A DNA stretch of 64,000 nt from Cytobacillus kochii (GTDB lineage Bacteria; Bacillota; Bacilli; Bacillales; Cytobacillaceae), in contig NZ_JAIVAM010000002.1 of the NCBI RefSeq assembly GCF_020171845.1, forward strand, positions 372,001 through 436,000. The letters are read 5' to 3'. Below, piece after piece: positions 9,432 through 19,264 of the stretch. Numbering within the stretch: position 1 is the stretch's first letter; every line of letters starts with the position of its first letter. The notes below the pieces were generated by a model. It was given only the letters and a program-made list of their open reading frames with translations, was not told where the DNA came from and did not search any database. Position numbers and translations under genes: made by a program.

Positions 9432-10040
9432 ATGGAGGCTAAGGTTAAAATCGCTGTGAATGGTGGAATAGGGTTTGGTGCAAAACTAAATTCAAAACAA
9501 CTTATGACAATCTCAAAATATATGAATGAAGAAGATGAACTTGAGTTAACAACATTTCAACAACTCTATGTAGAAATTCCAGAAGATAAAAAAGAGGAAA
9601 TCATTGAGGAGTTTGAAAGTGTTGGGTTGAGATGTTATCCCGTTGGAAATTACGTAAAGAGCTTGAGAACATGCAATTTCTGTAAAGGGGAAGAAAGAGA
9701 AGGAATGCCAGTGGCAAAAGAAATAAATCGCCGTATAGCAGGAAAACCTGTACCATTTACCCTAAAAGTTGCTTATACAGGTTGTATCATTGGTTGTGGC
9801 GAACCAATGTTAAGTGACATAGGTGTAATGAAGTATAAAGATCATTATAATCTATATGTTGGTGGAAAAACGAAAGGAAAAGATGCTGAGGTGGGTTCCT
9901 TGTTGAAAGAGAGTCTAACACCAGAAGAATTGTACGATACAGTAGAAAAAGTCATTACTGTATATGCTGAAGAGGGTAAAAAAAGAGAGCCATTCTTTAA
10001 ATTTTTAAAAAGGATAGGTAAAGAACAAATAATAAGTTAA
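9432..10040 (+). CDS. Nitrite/sulfite reductase-like ferredoxin-domain protein
   Basis: About 202 residues with one ferredoxin-like half and one 4Fe-4S/siroheme-type half. Cysteines Cys81, Cys84 (TCNFCKG), Cys118 and Cys122 (GCIIGCGEP) fit the cluster motif of the nitrite/sulfite reductase family. It is far shorter than full assimilatory reductases, so it is a one-repeat relative. The operator-like site upstream suggests copper or sulfur-stress control. ATG at 9432 is preferred because GGGGG ends 8 bases before it; ATG at 9426 is too close. Confidence 0.72.
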   Translation: MEAKVKIAVNGGIGFGAKLNSKQLMTISKYMNEEDELELTTFQQLYVEIPEDKKEEIIEEFESVGLRCYPVGNYVKSLRTCNFCKGEEREGMPVAKEINRRIAGKPVPFTLKVAYTGCIIGCGEPMLSDIGVMKYKDHYNLYVGGKTKGKDAEVGSLLKESLTPEELYDTVEKVITVYAEEGKKREPFFKFLKRIGKEQIIS

Positions 10041-10157
10041 TAATAAGCGTTGGATGGAAACTCATCTTCTTTCATTAGCAACTAAGTGAAATGCCTAACT
10101 GAACTTCCGGTGAAGTGTTAATAAAAAGAGAAATTATCATAATCTGAAGTTTTATTA

Positions 10158-10186
10158 TTGACAACAATACCATACTAGGGTATAGT
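10158..10186 (+). promoter_or_regulatory. csoR-copAZ promoter with CsoR operator
   Basis: TTGACA (10158-10163), 17-base spacer, TATAGT (10181-10186): a near-consensus sigma-A promoter. The spacer and -10 contain ATACC-ATACTA-GGGTAT, a CsoR-type inverted repeat, so bound CsoR would block polymerase and copper would release it. Confidence 0.85.
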
Positions 10187-10216
10187 AAAATCATAACAAA
10201 AAAGGAAGTGATTCAT

Positions 10217-10519
10217 TTGGACGAATTCTTACATGATCACCCAAGTAAACCAAGAACACAAGATGAAAAGCAAAAAACAATTAACCGTTTAAAACGAATA
10301 GAAGGTCAAGTTCGTGGAATACAGAAAATGGTGGAAGAGGATCGTTATTGTATGGATATTTTAGTACAAATAAGTGCCATTCAATCCGCTTTGAAAAATG
10401 TAGGTTTTGTTGTCACTGAACGTCATATCAACCACTGTGTCAGTGATGCGATTAAACAAGGTGAAGGTAAAGAAACAATTGAGGAATTAATGGGAGTATT
10501 AAAGCAGTTTTCTAAGTAA
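10217..10519 (+). CDS. csoR: Copper-sensing transcriptional repressor CsoR
   Basis: All-helical metalloregulator of exactly 100 residues from the TTG start at 10217. The copper ligands fall at Cys45 (RYCMD), His70 and Cys74 (HINHC), the same numbering as Bacillus subtilis CsoR. The N-terminal half holds the conserved [14 protein letters not shown] helix. The TTG is preferred to the GTG at 10208 because AAGGAAG lies 8 bases before it. It heads the csoR-copA-copZ operon and probably represses itself and the other operator-bearing units. Confidence 0.95.
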   Translation: MDEFLHDHPSKPRTQDEKQKTINRLKRIEGQVRGIQKMVEEDRYCMDILVQISAIQSALKNVGFVVTERHINHCVSDAIKQGEGKETIEELMGVLKQFSK

Positions 10520-10532
10520 GGAGGGAACTATT

Positions 10533-12917
10533 ATGAGTGAAACAAATCATGCAACACTTGGTATAACAGGAATGACCTGTGCAGCTTGTTCTAATCGTGT
10601 GGAAAAGGTATTAAATAAAATGGATGGAGTGGAAGCACAGGTCAATTTGACGACAGAGAAGGCCACCGTAGATTATGATCCAGATAAAACATCCATAGAA
10701 GATATAGCTAAAAAAATAGAGAATGTTGGTTATGGTGTTCTAACGGAGAAAACAGATCTCGATGTCTTTGGTATGACTTGTGCAGCTTGCTCTACCCGTA
10801 TTGAAAAAGTATTGAACAAACAAGATGGAGTAAAACTTGCAACTGTTAACCTAACGACGGAAAGTGCCCAGATTGAATATAATCCTGGTTTGGTTGATGT
10901 ACAATCGTTGATTGATAAAATCAAAAACATTGGTTATGATGCCAAACCAAAGGCGGAGGCAAAGGAAAAACAATCTTATAAAGAAAAACAGCTTAAAAAT
11001 ATGAAGACGAAATTAATTATTTCGGCTATCCTTACTTCACCTTTATTAGTTACAATGCTTGTACATTTATTTGGCATCCATATACCGGATATCTTCATGA
11101 ATCCATGGTTCCAATTTGCTTTAGCAACACCAGTACAATTTATTATCGGTTGGCAATTTTATGTTGGTGCCTATAAGAACCTGAAAAATGGCGGGGCAAA
11201 CATGGACGTGCTTGTAGCATTAGGTACGAGTGCTGCTTATTTCTATAGTTTATACGAAACATTCATGACAATTGGAAATACAGAGTATGTGCCACATTTA
11301 TATTTTGAAACAAGTGCCGTTATAATCACTTTAATTTTATTTGGAAAATATTTAGAAGCTAGAGCTAAAAGCCAAACAACAAATGCTTTATCGAAACTAC
11401 TCAATTTACAAGCGAAAGAAGCTCGTGTAGTACGGGATGGTAAAGAAATGATGGTTCCAGTTGAAGATGTAGTTGTTGGAGATCATTTAATTGTAAAGCC
11501 GGGAGAGAAAATACCTGTAGATGGTATTGTTATCAAAGGAAGAACATCTGTTGATGAATCAATGCTTACGGGTGAATCCATTCCAATTGAAAAAGATTTA
11601 GGAGAAAAAATAATTGGTTCTACAATTAATAAAAATGGTTCCATTGAAATGGAAGCAACAAAAGTAGGGAAAGATACGGCCTTAGCATCTATTGTCAAGG
11701 TCGTGGAGGAAGCTCAAGGGTCAAAGGCACCAATACAACGATTAGCTGACGTTATTTCAGGTTATTTCGTTCCGATAGTCGTCGGTATTGCTATCTTAAC
11801 CTTTATTATATGGATTACTCTAGTTCAACCCGGACAAATTGAATCAGCTTTAGTCCCAGCTATTGCTGTACTTGTTATAGCTTGTCCTTGTGCTTTAGGA
11901 CTTGCGACACCAACATCTATTATGGTTGGAACAGGAAAGGCTGCAGAAAGTGGGATTTTATTTAAAGGTGGAGAACACCTAGAGGGAACACATGGAATAG
12001 AAGCAATTGTACTTGATAAGACAGGTACAATCACAAAAGGAAAACCCGAAGTTACAAACTTCACAGGTGATGAGGAAACATTACAGTTACTTGCAAGTGC
12101 GGAAAAAGGTTCAGAACATCCACTTGCAGAAGCTATTGTTGCCCATGCAACAGAGAATAGTATCGACTTTTTGGATACAGACGATTTCACAGCGATACCT
12201 GGTCATGGTATTGAAGCCACGATTTCTGGGAAAAGGATTCTTGTTGGAAATAGAAAGTTAATGAAAGATCATCAAATTGATATATCAGGCTATGAAGAAA
12301 TATTAGTGAACTTTGAATTAGATGGTAAAACTGCTATGTTAATTGCCATTGATGGTGAATATCGAGGTATTGTTGCAGTAGCAGATACGATTAAAGAAAC
12401 GGCTCCAGAAGCTATTAAGCAATTGAAGGAACTTGGAATAGAAGTAGTTATGTTAACAGGTGATAACGAAAGGACAGCTCAAGCAATTGCAAAACAAGTT
12501 GGAATTGACCAAGTAATTGCTCAAGTTTTACCTGAAGAAAAGGCAAATAAGGTAAAAGAAATTCAAGCCAAAGGTAAGAAAGTTGCTATGGTTGGGGATG
12601 GTGTGAACGATGCACCTGCACTTGTTACGGCAGATATTGGAATTGCCATTGGTACTGGAACAGAAGTAGCGATTGAAGCTGCTGATGTTACAATTCTCGG
12701 TGGCGAGCTATTGCTTATACCGAAGGCAATTAAAATTAGTCATGCAACGATTCGAAATATACGACAAAACCTTTTCTGGGCTTTCGGATACAATACAGCG
12801 GGAATACCAGTTGCAGCAATTGGATTTCTTGCCCCGTGGATTGCTGGTGCAGCAATGGCGTTAAGTTCAGTAAGTGTTGTTACTAACTCCCTTCGCTTAA
12901 AGCGAGTGAAAATATAA
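10533..12917 (+). CDS. copA: Copper-exporting P1B-ATPase CopA
   Basis: 794-residue membrane ATPase that exports Cu(I). Two N-terminal metal-binding domains carry GMTCAAC (Cys16/Cys19 and Cys83/Cys86). The membrane site is CPC (451-453) and the phosphorylated residue is Asp495 in DKTGT. TGES and GDGVNDAP are present, as are the expected eight membrane helices. It starts 13 bases after csoR with GGAGG, and copZ follows within 30 bases, giving the regulator-pump-chaperone order. Together with CopB the island has both CPC-type and CPH-type pumps. Confidence 0.97.
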   Translation: MSETNHATLGITGMTCAACSNRVEKVLNKMDGVEAQVNLTTEKATVDYDPDKTSIEDIAKKIENVGYGVLTEKTDLDVFGMTCAACSTRIEKVLNKQDGVKLATVNLTTESAQIEYNPGLVDVQSLIDKIKNIGYDAKPKAEAKEKQSYKEKQLKNMKTKLIISAILTSPLLVTMLVHLFGIHIPDIFMNPWFQFALATPVQFIIGWQFYVGAYKNLKNGGANMDVLVALGTSAAYFYSLYETFMTIGNTEYVPHLYFETSAVIITLILFGKYLEARAKSQTTNALSKLLNLQAKEARVVRDGKEMMVPVEDVVVGDHLIVKPGEKIPVDGIVIKGRTSVDESMLTGESIPIEKDLGEKIIGSTINKNGSIEMEATKVGKDTALASIVKVVEEAQGSKAPIQRLADVISGYFVPIVVGIAILTFIIWITLVQPGQIESALVPAIAVLVIACPCALGLATPTSIMVGTGKAAESGILFKGGEHLEGTHGIEAIVLDKTGTITKGKPEVTNFTGDEETLQLLASAEKGSEHPLAEAIVAHATENSIDFLDTDDFTAIPGHGIEATISGKRILVGNRKLMKDHQIDISGYEEILVNFELDGKTAMLIAIDGEYRGIVAVADTIKETAPEAIKQLKELGIEVVMLTGDNERTAQAIAKQVGIDQVIAQVLPEEKANKVKEIQAKGKKVAMVGDGVNDAPALVTADIGIAIGTGTEVAIEAADVTILGGELLLIPKAIKISHATIRNIRQNLFWAFGYNTAGIPVAAIGFLAPWIAGAAMALSSVSVVTNSLRLKRVKI

Positions 12918-12944
12918 AAATTAATTTAAGGAGGTGAAAAGGTC

Positions 12945-13151
12945 ATGGAAAAGACAACTATGGACGTTCAAGGCATGTCATGTGGACATTGCAAAATGTC
13001 AGTTGAAGGTGCATTAACAAAATTGGATGGTGTATCAGTAGCTGAAGTTAATTTAGAAGCTGGTAAAGTAGATGTAACTTTTGATAAATCAAAGGTAAAT
13101 GTTGATGCCATGAAAGAAGCTATTGAAGAACAAGGCTATGATGTTGCCTAA
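12945..13151 (+). CDS. copZ: Copper chaperone CopZ
   Basis: 68-residue ferredoxin-fold heavy-metal-associated domain with the Cu(I) site GMSCGHC (Cys13, Cys16). It carries copper to the N-terminal domains of CopA. It is the last gene of the csoR-copA-copZ operon, has its own GGAGGTG site and is followed by a terminator. Confidence 0.96.
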   Translation: MEKTTMDVQGMSCGHCKMSVEGALTKLDGVSVAEVNLEAGKVDVTFDKSKVNVDAMKEAIEEQGYDVA

Positions 13152-13162
13152 TTATATGAATA

Positions 13163-13197
13163 AAAGCTGATTTTCTGTATAGAAAGTCAGCTTTTTT
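13163..13197 (+). terminator. Terminator of csoR-copA-copZ
   Basis: AAAGCTGA...TTTC pairs with GAAA...TCAGCTTT, followed by a run of T. Confidence 0.88.
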
Positions 13198-13351
13198 AGT
13201 CTTATGTCTTCCTGCCTTATTCTTCTTATCACTGCTAATACAGTTGGTACATTAAAGAAAGGAGCGGGAGGAAAATAGAGGGCTCAATATATATGTAACT
13301 CGGTAATTCTGATATCTATTAAATGTTTGTTTAACTTAAATAGAGCATAAA

Positions 13352-13557
13352 TTCAGGCTAGATTCAATAGTAAATCAGTCTTTTTGTTTTGTTCAATATC
13401 CTTCAATCCTTTACCAATTGGGTACATCTGGGTTCCTACCCTAACGATATAAATCCAACGTATTCCTACGCTCTATTTAGTATGTTTTCTACTCGTAGCA
13501 GCATCTAATGTTAAGTTGCTACATTTCCTCATCTTTATGTTTCTACTCATAGAGTAA
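13352..13557 (-). repeat. Degenerate dispersed repeat B, copy 1
   Basis: About 200 bases resembling 15282-15460 and 21149-21310. The left end is an imperfect hairpin (GGCTAGATTC...AATCAGTC plus T run), which can act as a plus-strand terminator. The rest reads on the minus strand as broken, frameshifted coding-like sequence, and blocks such as TTGCTACATTTCCT recur in the copies. It is probably a relic of a multiplied small gene. Confidence 0.5.
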
Positions 13558-13570
13558 AAAATAGCTATCA

Positions 13571-13700
13571 AAAGAAAAAAACCACCCCGAATCGCTCGAC
13601 CAAAAGCTAAGGGTAGTTTCTTTATACAAAACTTGTAATTGAGTAGCCTCTCGCTTCGATAATACTACTGGAGACTTCGTGTTACTAGCACGGAGTCTTT
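13571..13700. ncRNA. Three-hairpin structured element, copy 1
   Basis: A 130-base element related to 24164-24296. Hairpin 1 (ACCACCC/GGGTAGT) works best on the minus strand, where it ends in a U run. Hairpin 2 is GTAG/CTAC. Hairpin 3 (AGACTTCGTG/CACGGAGTCT plus TTT) is a plus-strand terminator. Hairpin 2 has different bases but the same pairing in the other copy. It may be a back-to-back terminator pair or a structured RNA; no gene of similar sequence sits beside both copies. Confidence 0.5.
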
Positions 13701-13926
13701 ATATCATAAATTACAGTAACTTAGATATTTAAAAGTAGAAATATAGTCAATTCCATATTTAGGAGGTTTCAAGTGTCTCTCCGAAAATTTTCCCAGTAAG
13801 TCTTCGGATTTTCTTTAAGTTCGAAACTTACTTACCGCTGTAAATTTTATTTACTTTACGACACTCTATTGAAAAACCTTTTGCATGTGGTCAGGGTAAG
13901 CTACATTCCATGCAATGTTAATACAT

Positions 13927-14922
13927 TCATCTCAGCTCTAAGCCTATCAAATCAGCGGTACTGACTAACGCTTTTCTGATTGTGTCTTCAGCAATTATTA
14001 TGTTACCTTTGCTATAATAATCTGCGATCTCCTTTACACTCCATTCTTGAATTTGAAATCTTACCAGCCATTCGAAGTGATCTTTATTTCTTTTTTGTTT
14101 TCCCTCTATATACCCATGTTTCTCCATATATAATTTGGTACGTAACTGATATAACTCTTTGTATTTCTTATAAGCTCTATCAACAGACTCTTCAAATTCA
14201 GTCCAAGTTTCTATTCTCGGGTCCCACCCCTCTCCGATAATGTATCCTTTTACATTTTCTCTATCCCCTTTTAATGCAAATCGAACATCCATATCATAGT
14301 TTACAAGAACATTCTCATAATCATTGGCTTCAGGTTCAAGATTAAGTACATTAAACTCATGTAAATTATCTAGGGCTGGAGTAAAAACGAATGGAAAAAC
14401 TTTATCTGGGCGAAGTTTATCCCCAGTTGCTTCTGATTCATCTTCAAAGTAAATAACATTTGTGATGGACCAAACATAAATGTGTGCTGGCACCTTAGTG
14501 CCGATTCGTTCATAAAACTTCTTCCGATCCTCAATATCTTGTTCATGATCACGTCTATCTGGGATTGCCCATAATGCAATTTCTAAAAACGTTTTGTTAT
14601 CTCCTTGTTGTTGAAATAAACTATATTTTTTAGCCCATGCTACAATAGCATTTTTTAACTCAATTAAATGAGAATTGCTACGCTCCTTTTCAAAAATATC
14701 CCAATTATCTATAAAGCTGCGTGAGGAATTTCTCTGTTGTTCATGAGTTTTTTCAGTTTCTGAATATAACGGAATAATTGAATCTAAATCTTCTACAAGT
14801 TGGGGCTCTAAAGTTTCAGCAACCCTTAAAAAGTAAGTTATGGCTTCGTGGTGGTAGGAATCAGTAAATACGGGCATATGATTTAGCTTTTTTCTCTGTG
14901 GATGAAAGTATACTTTTTTCAC
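13927..14922 (-). CDS. Hypothetical protein, 331 residues
   Basis: Intact, soluble, highly charged protein that I do not recognise. The N-terminal third is helical with long acidic stretches. The middle (VPAHIYVWSITNVIYFED, KVFPFVFTP) is strand-rich. The last 60 residues (WLVRFQIQEWSVKEIADYYSKG...AEDTIRKAL) have the look of a helix-turn-helix in which 'WSVKEIADYY' would be the first helices. It stands alone among decayed sequence. A DNA-binding role is only a guess from the C-terminus. Confidence 0.6.
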   Translation of the reverse strand: MKKVYFHPQRKKLNHMPVFTDSYHHEAITYFLRVAETLEPQLVEDLDSIIPLYSETEKTHEQQRNSSRSFIDNWDIFEKERSNSHLIELKNAIVAWAKKYSLFQQQGDNKTFLEIALWAIPDRRDHEQDIEDRKKFYERIGTKVPAHIYVWSITNVIYFEDESEATGDKLRPDKVFPFVFTPALDNLHEFNVLNLEPEANDYENVLVNYDMDVRFALKGDRENVKGYIIGEGWDPRIETWTEFEESVDRAYKKYKELYQLRTKLYMEKHGYIEGKQKRNKDHFEWLVRFQIQEWSVKEIADYYSKGNIIIAEDTIRKALVSTADLIGLELR

Positions 14923-15281
14923 AAAATCACCTCAATGTTTTAGTTAATAGTATTTTCTCATCTTTAATTTCCATTTGATAGGAAATAGAAATATATTTTA
15001 AAAATCTTGTCAATCTGGAGTTAAAAAGTTAAAGGGAATAACAATTTGGTAAGATCCAAAGATATAGGAAATAGTTTTTCGTTGTTTAAGAGAGACTGTG
15101 GTACGATGAAGGAAAAGAGAAAGCAGGAGGGAAATTGTCTCCCTGCTAAAATCCTCTTCCCTCTGCTAAAATGTCGGTATCCACTGCTAAATAGTTGGTA
15201 TATTAGAGGGAAGAGTGTGGAGGAAAAAAAGAGCAGGCGAATATGTACTCAATCATTTTTCAATCGTAAAATTAATTATAT

Positions 15282-15460
15282 TTCAGGCTGGATCCAATAG
15301 TGGTCCAGTCTTTTTCTATGTTTCCAATAACCCACCAATCCTTTGTCCAATAAGGGTTTCAATAGCCTTTTCAATTTCTAAATCCGTAGGATTTCCAATC
15401 TCTATTTAGTTTGTTTCCTAAATGTAACACCATCCTACAATTGCTATATTTCCTTTCTTT
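15282..15460 (-). repeat. Degenerate dispersed repeat B, copy 2
   Basis: Begins with a good hairpin (CTGGATCC...GGTCCAG plus TTTTT). On the minus strand 15320-15400 reads about 30 codons of plausible protein ending at a stop (GNPTDLEIEKAIETLIGQRI then GG LLET), broken upstream by stops. It shares blocks with the copies at 13352 and 21149. Confidence 0.5.
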
Positions 15461-15526
15461 TCTCTTGATTCTTCTCTCTGTTCGGTACGAACTCTTTAAC
15501 ATTGTCCGAATATTCTATACAATCCA

Positions 15527-15680
15527 GAGCGGAGAAAAGAGGACAAAAATGGGGGTTTTGGGGAAGAACTTAATAACATTGCCTTTAGGCGTAAAAGAGT
15601 GAGTGAAGCCTTGGGGGATAAGGGGTTGAGGGGAGATTGGTGAGGGAAGGAGAAAGTAACAGGGGGATATAGTAGAAGAA
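15527..15680 (+). repeat. Dispersed repeat D, copy 1
   Basis: The first 53 bases are identical to 20225-20277 and the following 100 are similar. Both copies keep one open plus-strand frame (ERRKEDKNGGFGEELNNI, then an R/K-rich stretch, then a DKGLRG motif) with no convincing start. They look like duplicated ends of one small gene. The surrounding 14.9-16.0 kb contains no intact gene. Confidence 0.55.
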
Positions 15681-16043
15681 AGTGAGAATAAAGAGTTAAT
15701 AGACTAATAATATTGGAGATATAAGATAAAATGGGTATAGTCCAATAAAGGATGAGCAATTATGTGTTACCAAAAATATCTATAATAAACAAAGAAAGTT
15801 CTTACTTTTGTAATTCATAACCAGTCTACAAAGAACTTGAATTTATCATTAGAAATAGTAAAAGACCACCGAGGATTTAATTAAGATTGGTATGTAAATT
15901 TTGTTCATGTATTTTTCTTTGATTTTTATTGAAGTATCACTTGGAAGTTTATAATGGAGAATTAAAAAAGAAAATGGATATATGTGACAGATAATAGATA
16001 TGGTGAAAAATTGATGCAAAGGTAAACAATAAATAAATCAATT

Positions 16044-17203
16044 ATGAAAAGAACGGTAAAATCTTCAAAAAGGGCTTTTCAGGAATATTATTTAGATGAA
16101 TTTCTTAAAGACATAGATGTTGGGATGGAATCCACAAAATTATGGTTGGCCTCAATTACAAGAAAACATCGAAAATCATTTCATCCCTATTATCATATTC
16201 TATTACTTAATTTTCTTGGATTAGAAGTTAATGAAGTTTTCCGAAAAACTCCATTAGAGGTTGAACCTTTTGGAAAACCAAAGTGGCCCTGTTTAAACAT
16301 AGTTTGTCCAAATTACAAGAAAGATGTTATTCAGGAAGTCCGATTAGAAGCTGTGAGAGAACGAAACAGCCTATTGATAAGTTTTCTTGTAAACATTGTG
16401 ATTTTACCTATACTAGAAAAGGTCAAGAGCAGAATGGAGTAGATCGTTTTAGATATACCAGAATAATGAACTTTGGTTACCTTTGGAAAAAGGAGCTTAG
16501 TGTATTGGTTGAGGAGAAATTAAGTTATCGGGAAATAGCTCGTAGGCTACATGTTGATCCTAATACGGTGGTTAAATATGCAAATGCAGACGTAAATGAA
16601 TCTAAATCTACGGAATTTTTGAATGTAGATAAAGCTGATTCAATGGTATATCACCATAAAGCATGGTTGCAATTGTAACAAGATTATCCGAATCTATCTA
16701 AAACAAAACTGAGAAACAAAAAGCCGTCAACGTATGCCTACTTGTATAGAAATGATAAAGAATGGTTACATAATAATTCACCTAAACTACTAAAAGGAAA
16801 TAGAGAAAATAAACGGATAGATTGGGAGAAACGAGATCAATAAATTTTAGATAGGGTTCAGAAGGCAACATGGGAACTTAGAAACCGGAATGTAAAACCA
16901 AAGAGGGAAACAGTTAAAAGCATTGGGGATGCAATAGGTGAAAGAGCGTTATTAGGGCAAAAATTAGATAAGATGCCGAAAACCAAAGCATTTATTAATG
17001 AGGCTTGGGAATCCGAACAAGAATTTCGTTTACGTAGGGTAGAGCAAGTTATCCAAGACATGAGTAAAGCGGTTGAAGTAGTAAGGTTATGGAAGGTGCT
17101 AAGAAAGGCAAATATAAAAAAGAAATTTTATATTGAAATACATCAGGTAATTCAGATTCATATGTTTAGAATAACTAATATTAAAGATAAGTCCCTTGAT
17201 TAA
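16044..17203 (+). pseudogene. tnsD/tniQ-family pseudogene (N-terminus missing)
   Basis: Remnant of a Tn7-type target-selection protein TnsD. The conserved middle (LWLASITRKHRKSFHPYYH) and the PFGKPKWPCLN block are in one frame. A frameshift near 16330 moves to the frame reading CKHCDFTYTRKG, DRFRYTRI and YREIARRLHVDPNTVVKYA, a helix-turn-helix. The typical C-terminal blocks follow (STYAYLYRND, DWEKRDQ, KTKAFINEAW). Stops TAA at 16676 and 16841 interrupt it, and the N-terminal TniQ zinc domain is absent. It differs in sequence from the intact tnsD at 57.6 kb, so it belonged to another Tn7-like element. Confidence 0.85.
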
Positions 17204-17211
17204 AACCAAAA

Positions 17212-17255
17212 ACATCAAGAGGCTTTATATATTATACTTCTAATCTCCTTGATGT
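17212..17255. repeat. Spaced inverted repeat after the tnsD remnant
   Basis: ACATCAAGAGG and CTCCTTGATGT face each other across about 22 bases. It may be a hairpin or a relic of a mobile-element end; there is no T run. Confidence 0.4.
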
Positions 17256-17431
17256 CTTATCACGATTGGCTTTCGGGCTTTTACTCTGGCACTTAATTGG
17301 GATTATTTCTGATCTTATTCCTGGCTCTTTCTTAGGCATTTAAGACCGATCTAAGGGAAAAGGTAAAAAAGGATGATAGTAAGAGTGAAGAAAAGCATGA
17401 AATGCCTTCCGCAAATATCTATTGTTAGAAA

Positions 17432-17710
17432 AAATTGAATGACTTGGCTTGGAATTTTAATGAGATTAGAAAGAAAGAATTTTTACCAGCATGGATAGCG
17501 GAGGCAGAAAATCTTGAATTAAGTGAATTAAATAGTTTTCGAACGGAATAAAAAAGGAGATGGATACAGTCCAAAATGCATTTACGTTCTCCTATAATAT
17601 CGGAGTAGCTGATGGAAGTATGAACAAGTTAAAAACAAACAAACGCATCATGTCATGTATGGCAGAAGCAATTTTGAACTTCTACGGAATAAATTATTAC
17701 TGCTTGAATC
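17432..17710 (+). pseudogene. ISL3-type transposase C-terminal fragment
   Basis: Reads LAWNFNEIRKKEFLPAWIAE...LSELNSF, then after a frameshift at about 17548 continues KKEMDTVQNAFTFSYN and NKLKTNKRIM. This order of blocks matches the C-terminus of ISL3-family transposases (a hydrophilic spacer, then 'aEG..NKlK..KR..yG'). Frameshifts and loss of the rest show it is dead. The preceding 17256-17430 holds only short broken hydrophobic reading frames. Confidence 0.65.
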
Positions 17711-17846
17711 ACGTAAATTCGACTAGCTTTGGAAAGAACCTTTTTTACGCTTACTCTTACTATGTATATTTGTACCCATTTATCAAAATTTAGTAGAGGA
17801 ACATTATAGTTTGATAAGTTAGAATAAAAAAACTATAATATCTTGT

Positions 17847-17914
17847 TTGAATTAAAATAATTTTCCGATATAATAATAGGTAGTAATTACCACATTAGTG
17901 GAGTGTAGTTACTA
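17847..17914 (+). promoter_or_regulatory. Promoter and inverted repeat before secreted-protein pair
   Basis: TTGAAT (17847-17852), 16-base spacer and TATAAT (17869-17874) form a good sigma-A promoter. Just downstream TAGTAATTAC (17881-17890) and GTAGTTACTA (17905-17914) form an inverted repeat with one mismatch, in the place of an operator or a 5' leader hairpin. Confidence 0.7.
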
Positions 17915-17940
17915 TATTAATAGGAATGGAGGATGAATAA

Positions 17941-18270
17941 ATGAAAAAAAAGGTGTTTGTTTTAATGTTTTCTACGTTATTATGTTTCTCCGCATTTGGA
18001 AATCCAGTATTTGCAGAAGAAAGTGTGGCTGTTGAAAAGGAAGGCGAAGTTAATCCAGAATGGGCACCGGTTACAAGAATTTGGCATGAATTCGGACCGG
18101 TTGCATATCAAGGACGCACGGTGTATATACAAACAACTAAATATAGAGCGTCCTTCGAGGGGTACGTATCTGCTAGAAATGTAGGTGGAGGACTTTTCAT
18201 GTATGAAGGGTATTTATACAATTCTCAAGGGCCTATTCCGATACCTGCTAAAGTTAAGGAGGATAAGTAA
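17941..18270 (+). CDS. Small secreted protein A of a paralogous pair
   Basis: 109 residues with a typical signal peptide (MKKKVFVLMF..., cleavage after VFA) and a mature part of about 84 residues. The core is strand-rich with aromatic and basic residues: VYIQTTKYRASFEGYVSARN and GGGLFMYEGYLYN. The next gene has the same arrangement (YRGYLYVRN ... YVGTLY), so the two are diverged paralogs. The pattern resembles small exported bacteriocin-like or cell-surface proteins, but I cannot assign a family. GGAGG precedes ATG. Its stop shares one base with the next start. Confidence 0.8.
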   Translation: MKKKVFVLMFSTLLCFSAFGNPVFAEESVAVEKEGEVNPEWAPVTRIWHEFGPVAYQGRTVYIQTTKYRASFEGYVSARNVGGGLFMYEGYLYNSQGPIPIPAKVKEDK

Positions 18271-18614
18271 TGAAATTTTTAACTAAAATTTTAGCTTTTA
18301 CATTTCTGCTGACGTTTGGCTCTATTATTCTAGTTAGTCAAGGAGCTAGTGCAGACGAGCTTGATGGTGATAATGTGGAATTACAAAGTGCCAATTCTAT
18401 AAGAGCAGCTACTCATATTGACAAACCAATTAGAGATTTCGACAGAGGATTGGTATCGTTCCCAGATAAAATTTGGCATACTAGAGGAGAGTATCGTGGA
18501 TATTTATACGTAAGGAACTTTGAAGAATTAAGCAACGGTATGCTTAGAGCAAATTACGTAGGTACTTTATATAAATACGTAAGTCCAGTTAAAACTGATC
18601 CGGAATTAGAGTAG
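18270..18614 (+). CDS. Small secreted protein B of a paralogous pair
   Basis: 114 residues with a signal peptide (hydrophobic core LTFGSIILVSQGASA) and a mature part with the same ending motif as protein A (EYRGYLYVRN then YVGTLYKYV). The start overlaps the stop of A (TAATG), so they are translationally coupled and probably form a two-component exported product. No transporter, immunity or modification gene is adjacent. A strong terminator follows. Confidence 0.8.
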   Translation: MKFLTKILAFTFLLTFGSIILVSQGASADELDGDNVELQSANSIRAATHIDKPIRDFDRGLVSFPDKIWHTRGEYRGYLYVRNFEELSNGMLRANYVGTLYKYVSPVKTDPELE

Positions 18615-18655
18615 TAAGAAAAAGAGGTAAATTTACTTATGTCTTCATCATTCAA

Positions 18656-18697
18656 AAAATTCCAGCAATCAAGGTGCAATTGCTGGAATTTTTTCTT
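18656..18697. terminator. Bidirectional terminator
   Basis: A perfect 14-bp stem (AAAATTCCAGCAAT with its complement), 9-base loop, then TTTTCTTTTT. It ends the secreted-pair operon and may serve the facing lipoprotein gene. Confidence 0.92.
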
Positions 18698-18838
18698 TTT
18701 AGTTATATTAAAAAAGATTCGAACTTGACTAGAGATAGAATTGCTTCTTATTTTACTGTCATTGACATTTATCCTGACTTTGGAGAGCCGGGGGTTCTGA
18801 AAGCTCTTAAAAAGACTGAAGTCCATTATTGATATTTT

Positions 18839-19264
18839 TTATCTTTCAATAAATTCAACGTGAGAATGTGATAAATTCGTGTAGATATTTTTATATTTAC
18901 TTACTTGCTCAGAATCCTCAATTTGGAAATCTGAATCACTGATCTCTGCTGAATACTCGCTAAAGTCTTTATCACTTTCTTTTAGTGTAAATTCTATTTC
19001 TAAAGATTCATTCTCATTTTCAAACTGAATCACAAGTTCATCATCTTTCAGCTCATATGTTCCTTCTTCGCCATCAATAGCATCAGTAATTACCTTTCCA
19101 TCTGTAAATTCTAATGTCATTATAGAGTCATATTTATCAGGAGTGTTAGGTGATGAAACCACACTAACATCGAACGTTTTTCCCGATAAATTGCCGCTGT
19201 TGCTACAAGCTGTTATGATGAGTATGGATAGAACTGCTATTAGTATTATAAAGCTTTTTTTCAT
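18839..19264 (-). CDS. Hypothetical lipoprotein, 141 residues
   Basis: Signal peptide with lipobox (LSILIITAC, Cys near residue 21). The mature domain is strand-rich with the layout of small beta-barrel lipoproteins: SLEFTDGKVITDA, GTYELKDDELVIQF, LEIEFTLKESDKDF. Such domains bind lipids or surface partners, but no function can be assigned. The ATG at 19264 is chosen because AAAGGAGG precedes it; the upstream frame to 19318 lacks such a site. Confidence 0.8.
   Translation of the reverse strand: MKKSFIILIAVLSILIITACSNSGNLSGKTFDVSVVSSPNTPDKYDSIMTLEFTDGKVITDAIDGEEGTYELKDDELVIQFENENESLEIEFTLKESDKDFSEYSAEISDSDFQIEDSEQVSKYKNIYTNLSHSHVEFIER

Noticed and set aside
15046-15300. 84-codon plus-strand frame
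   Set aside because: Odd composition, no ribosome site, and it runs into repeat B; likely chance within decayed DNA.
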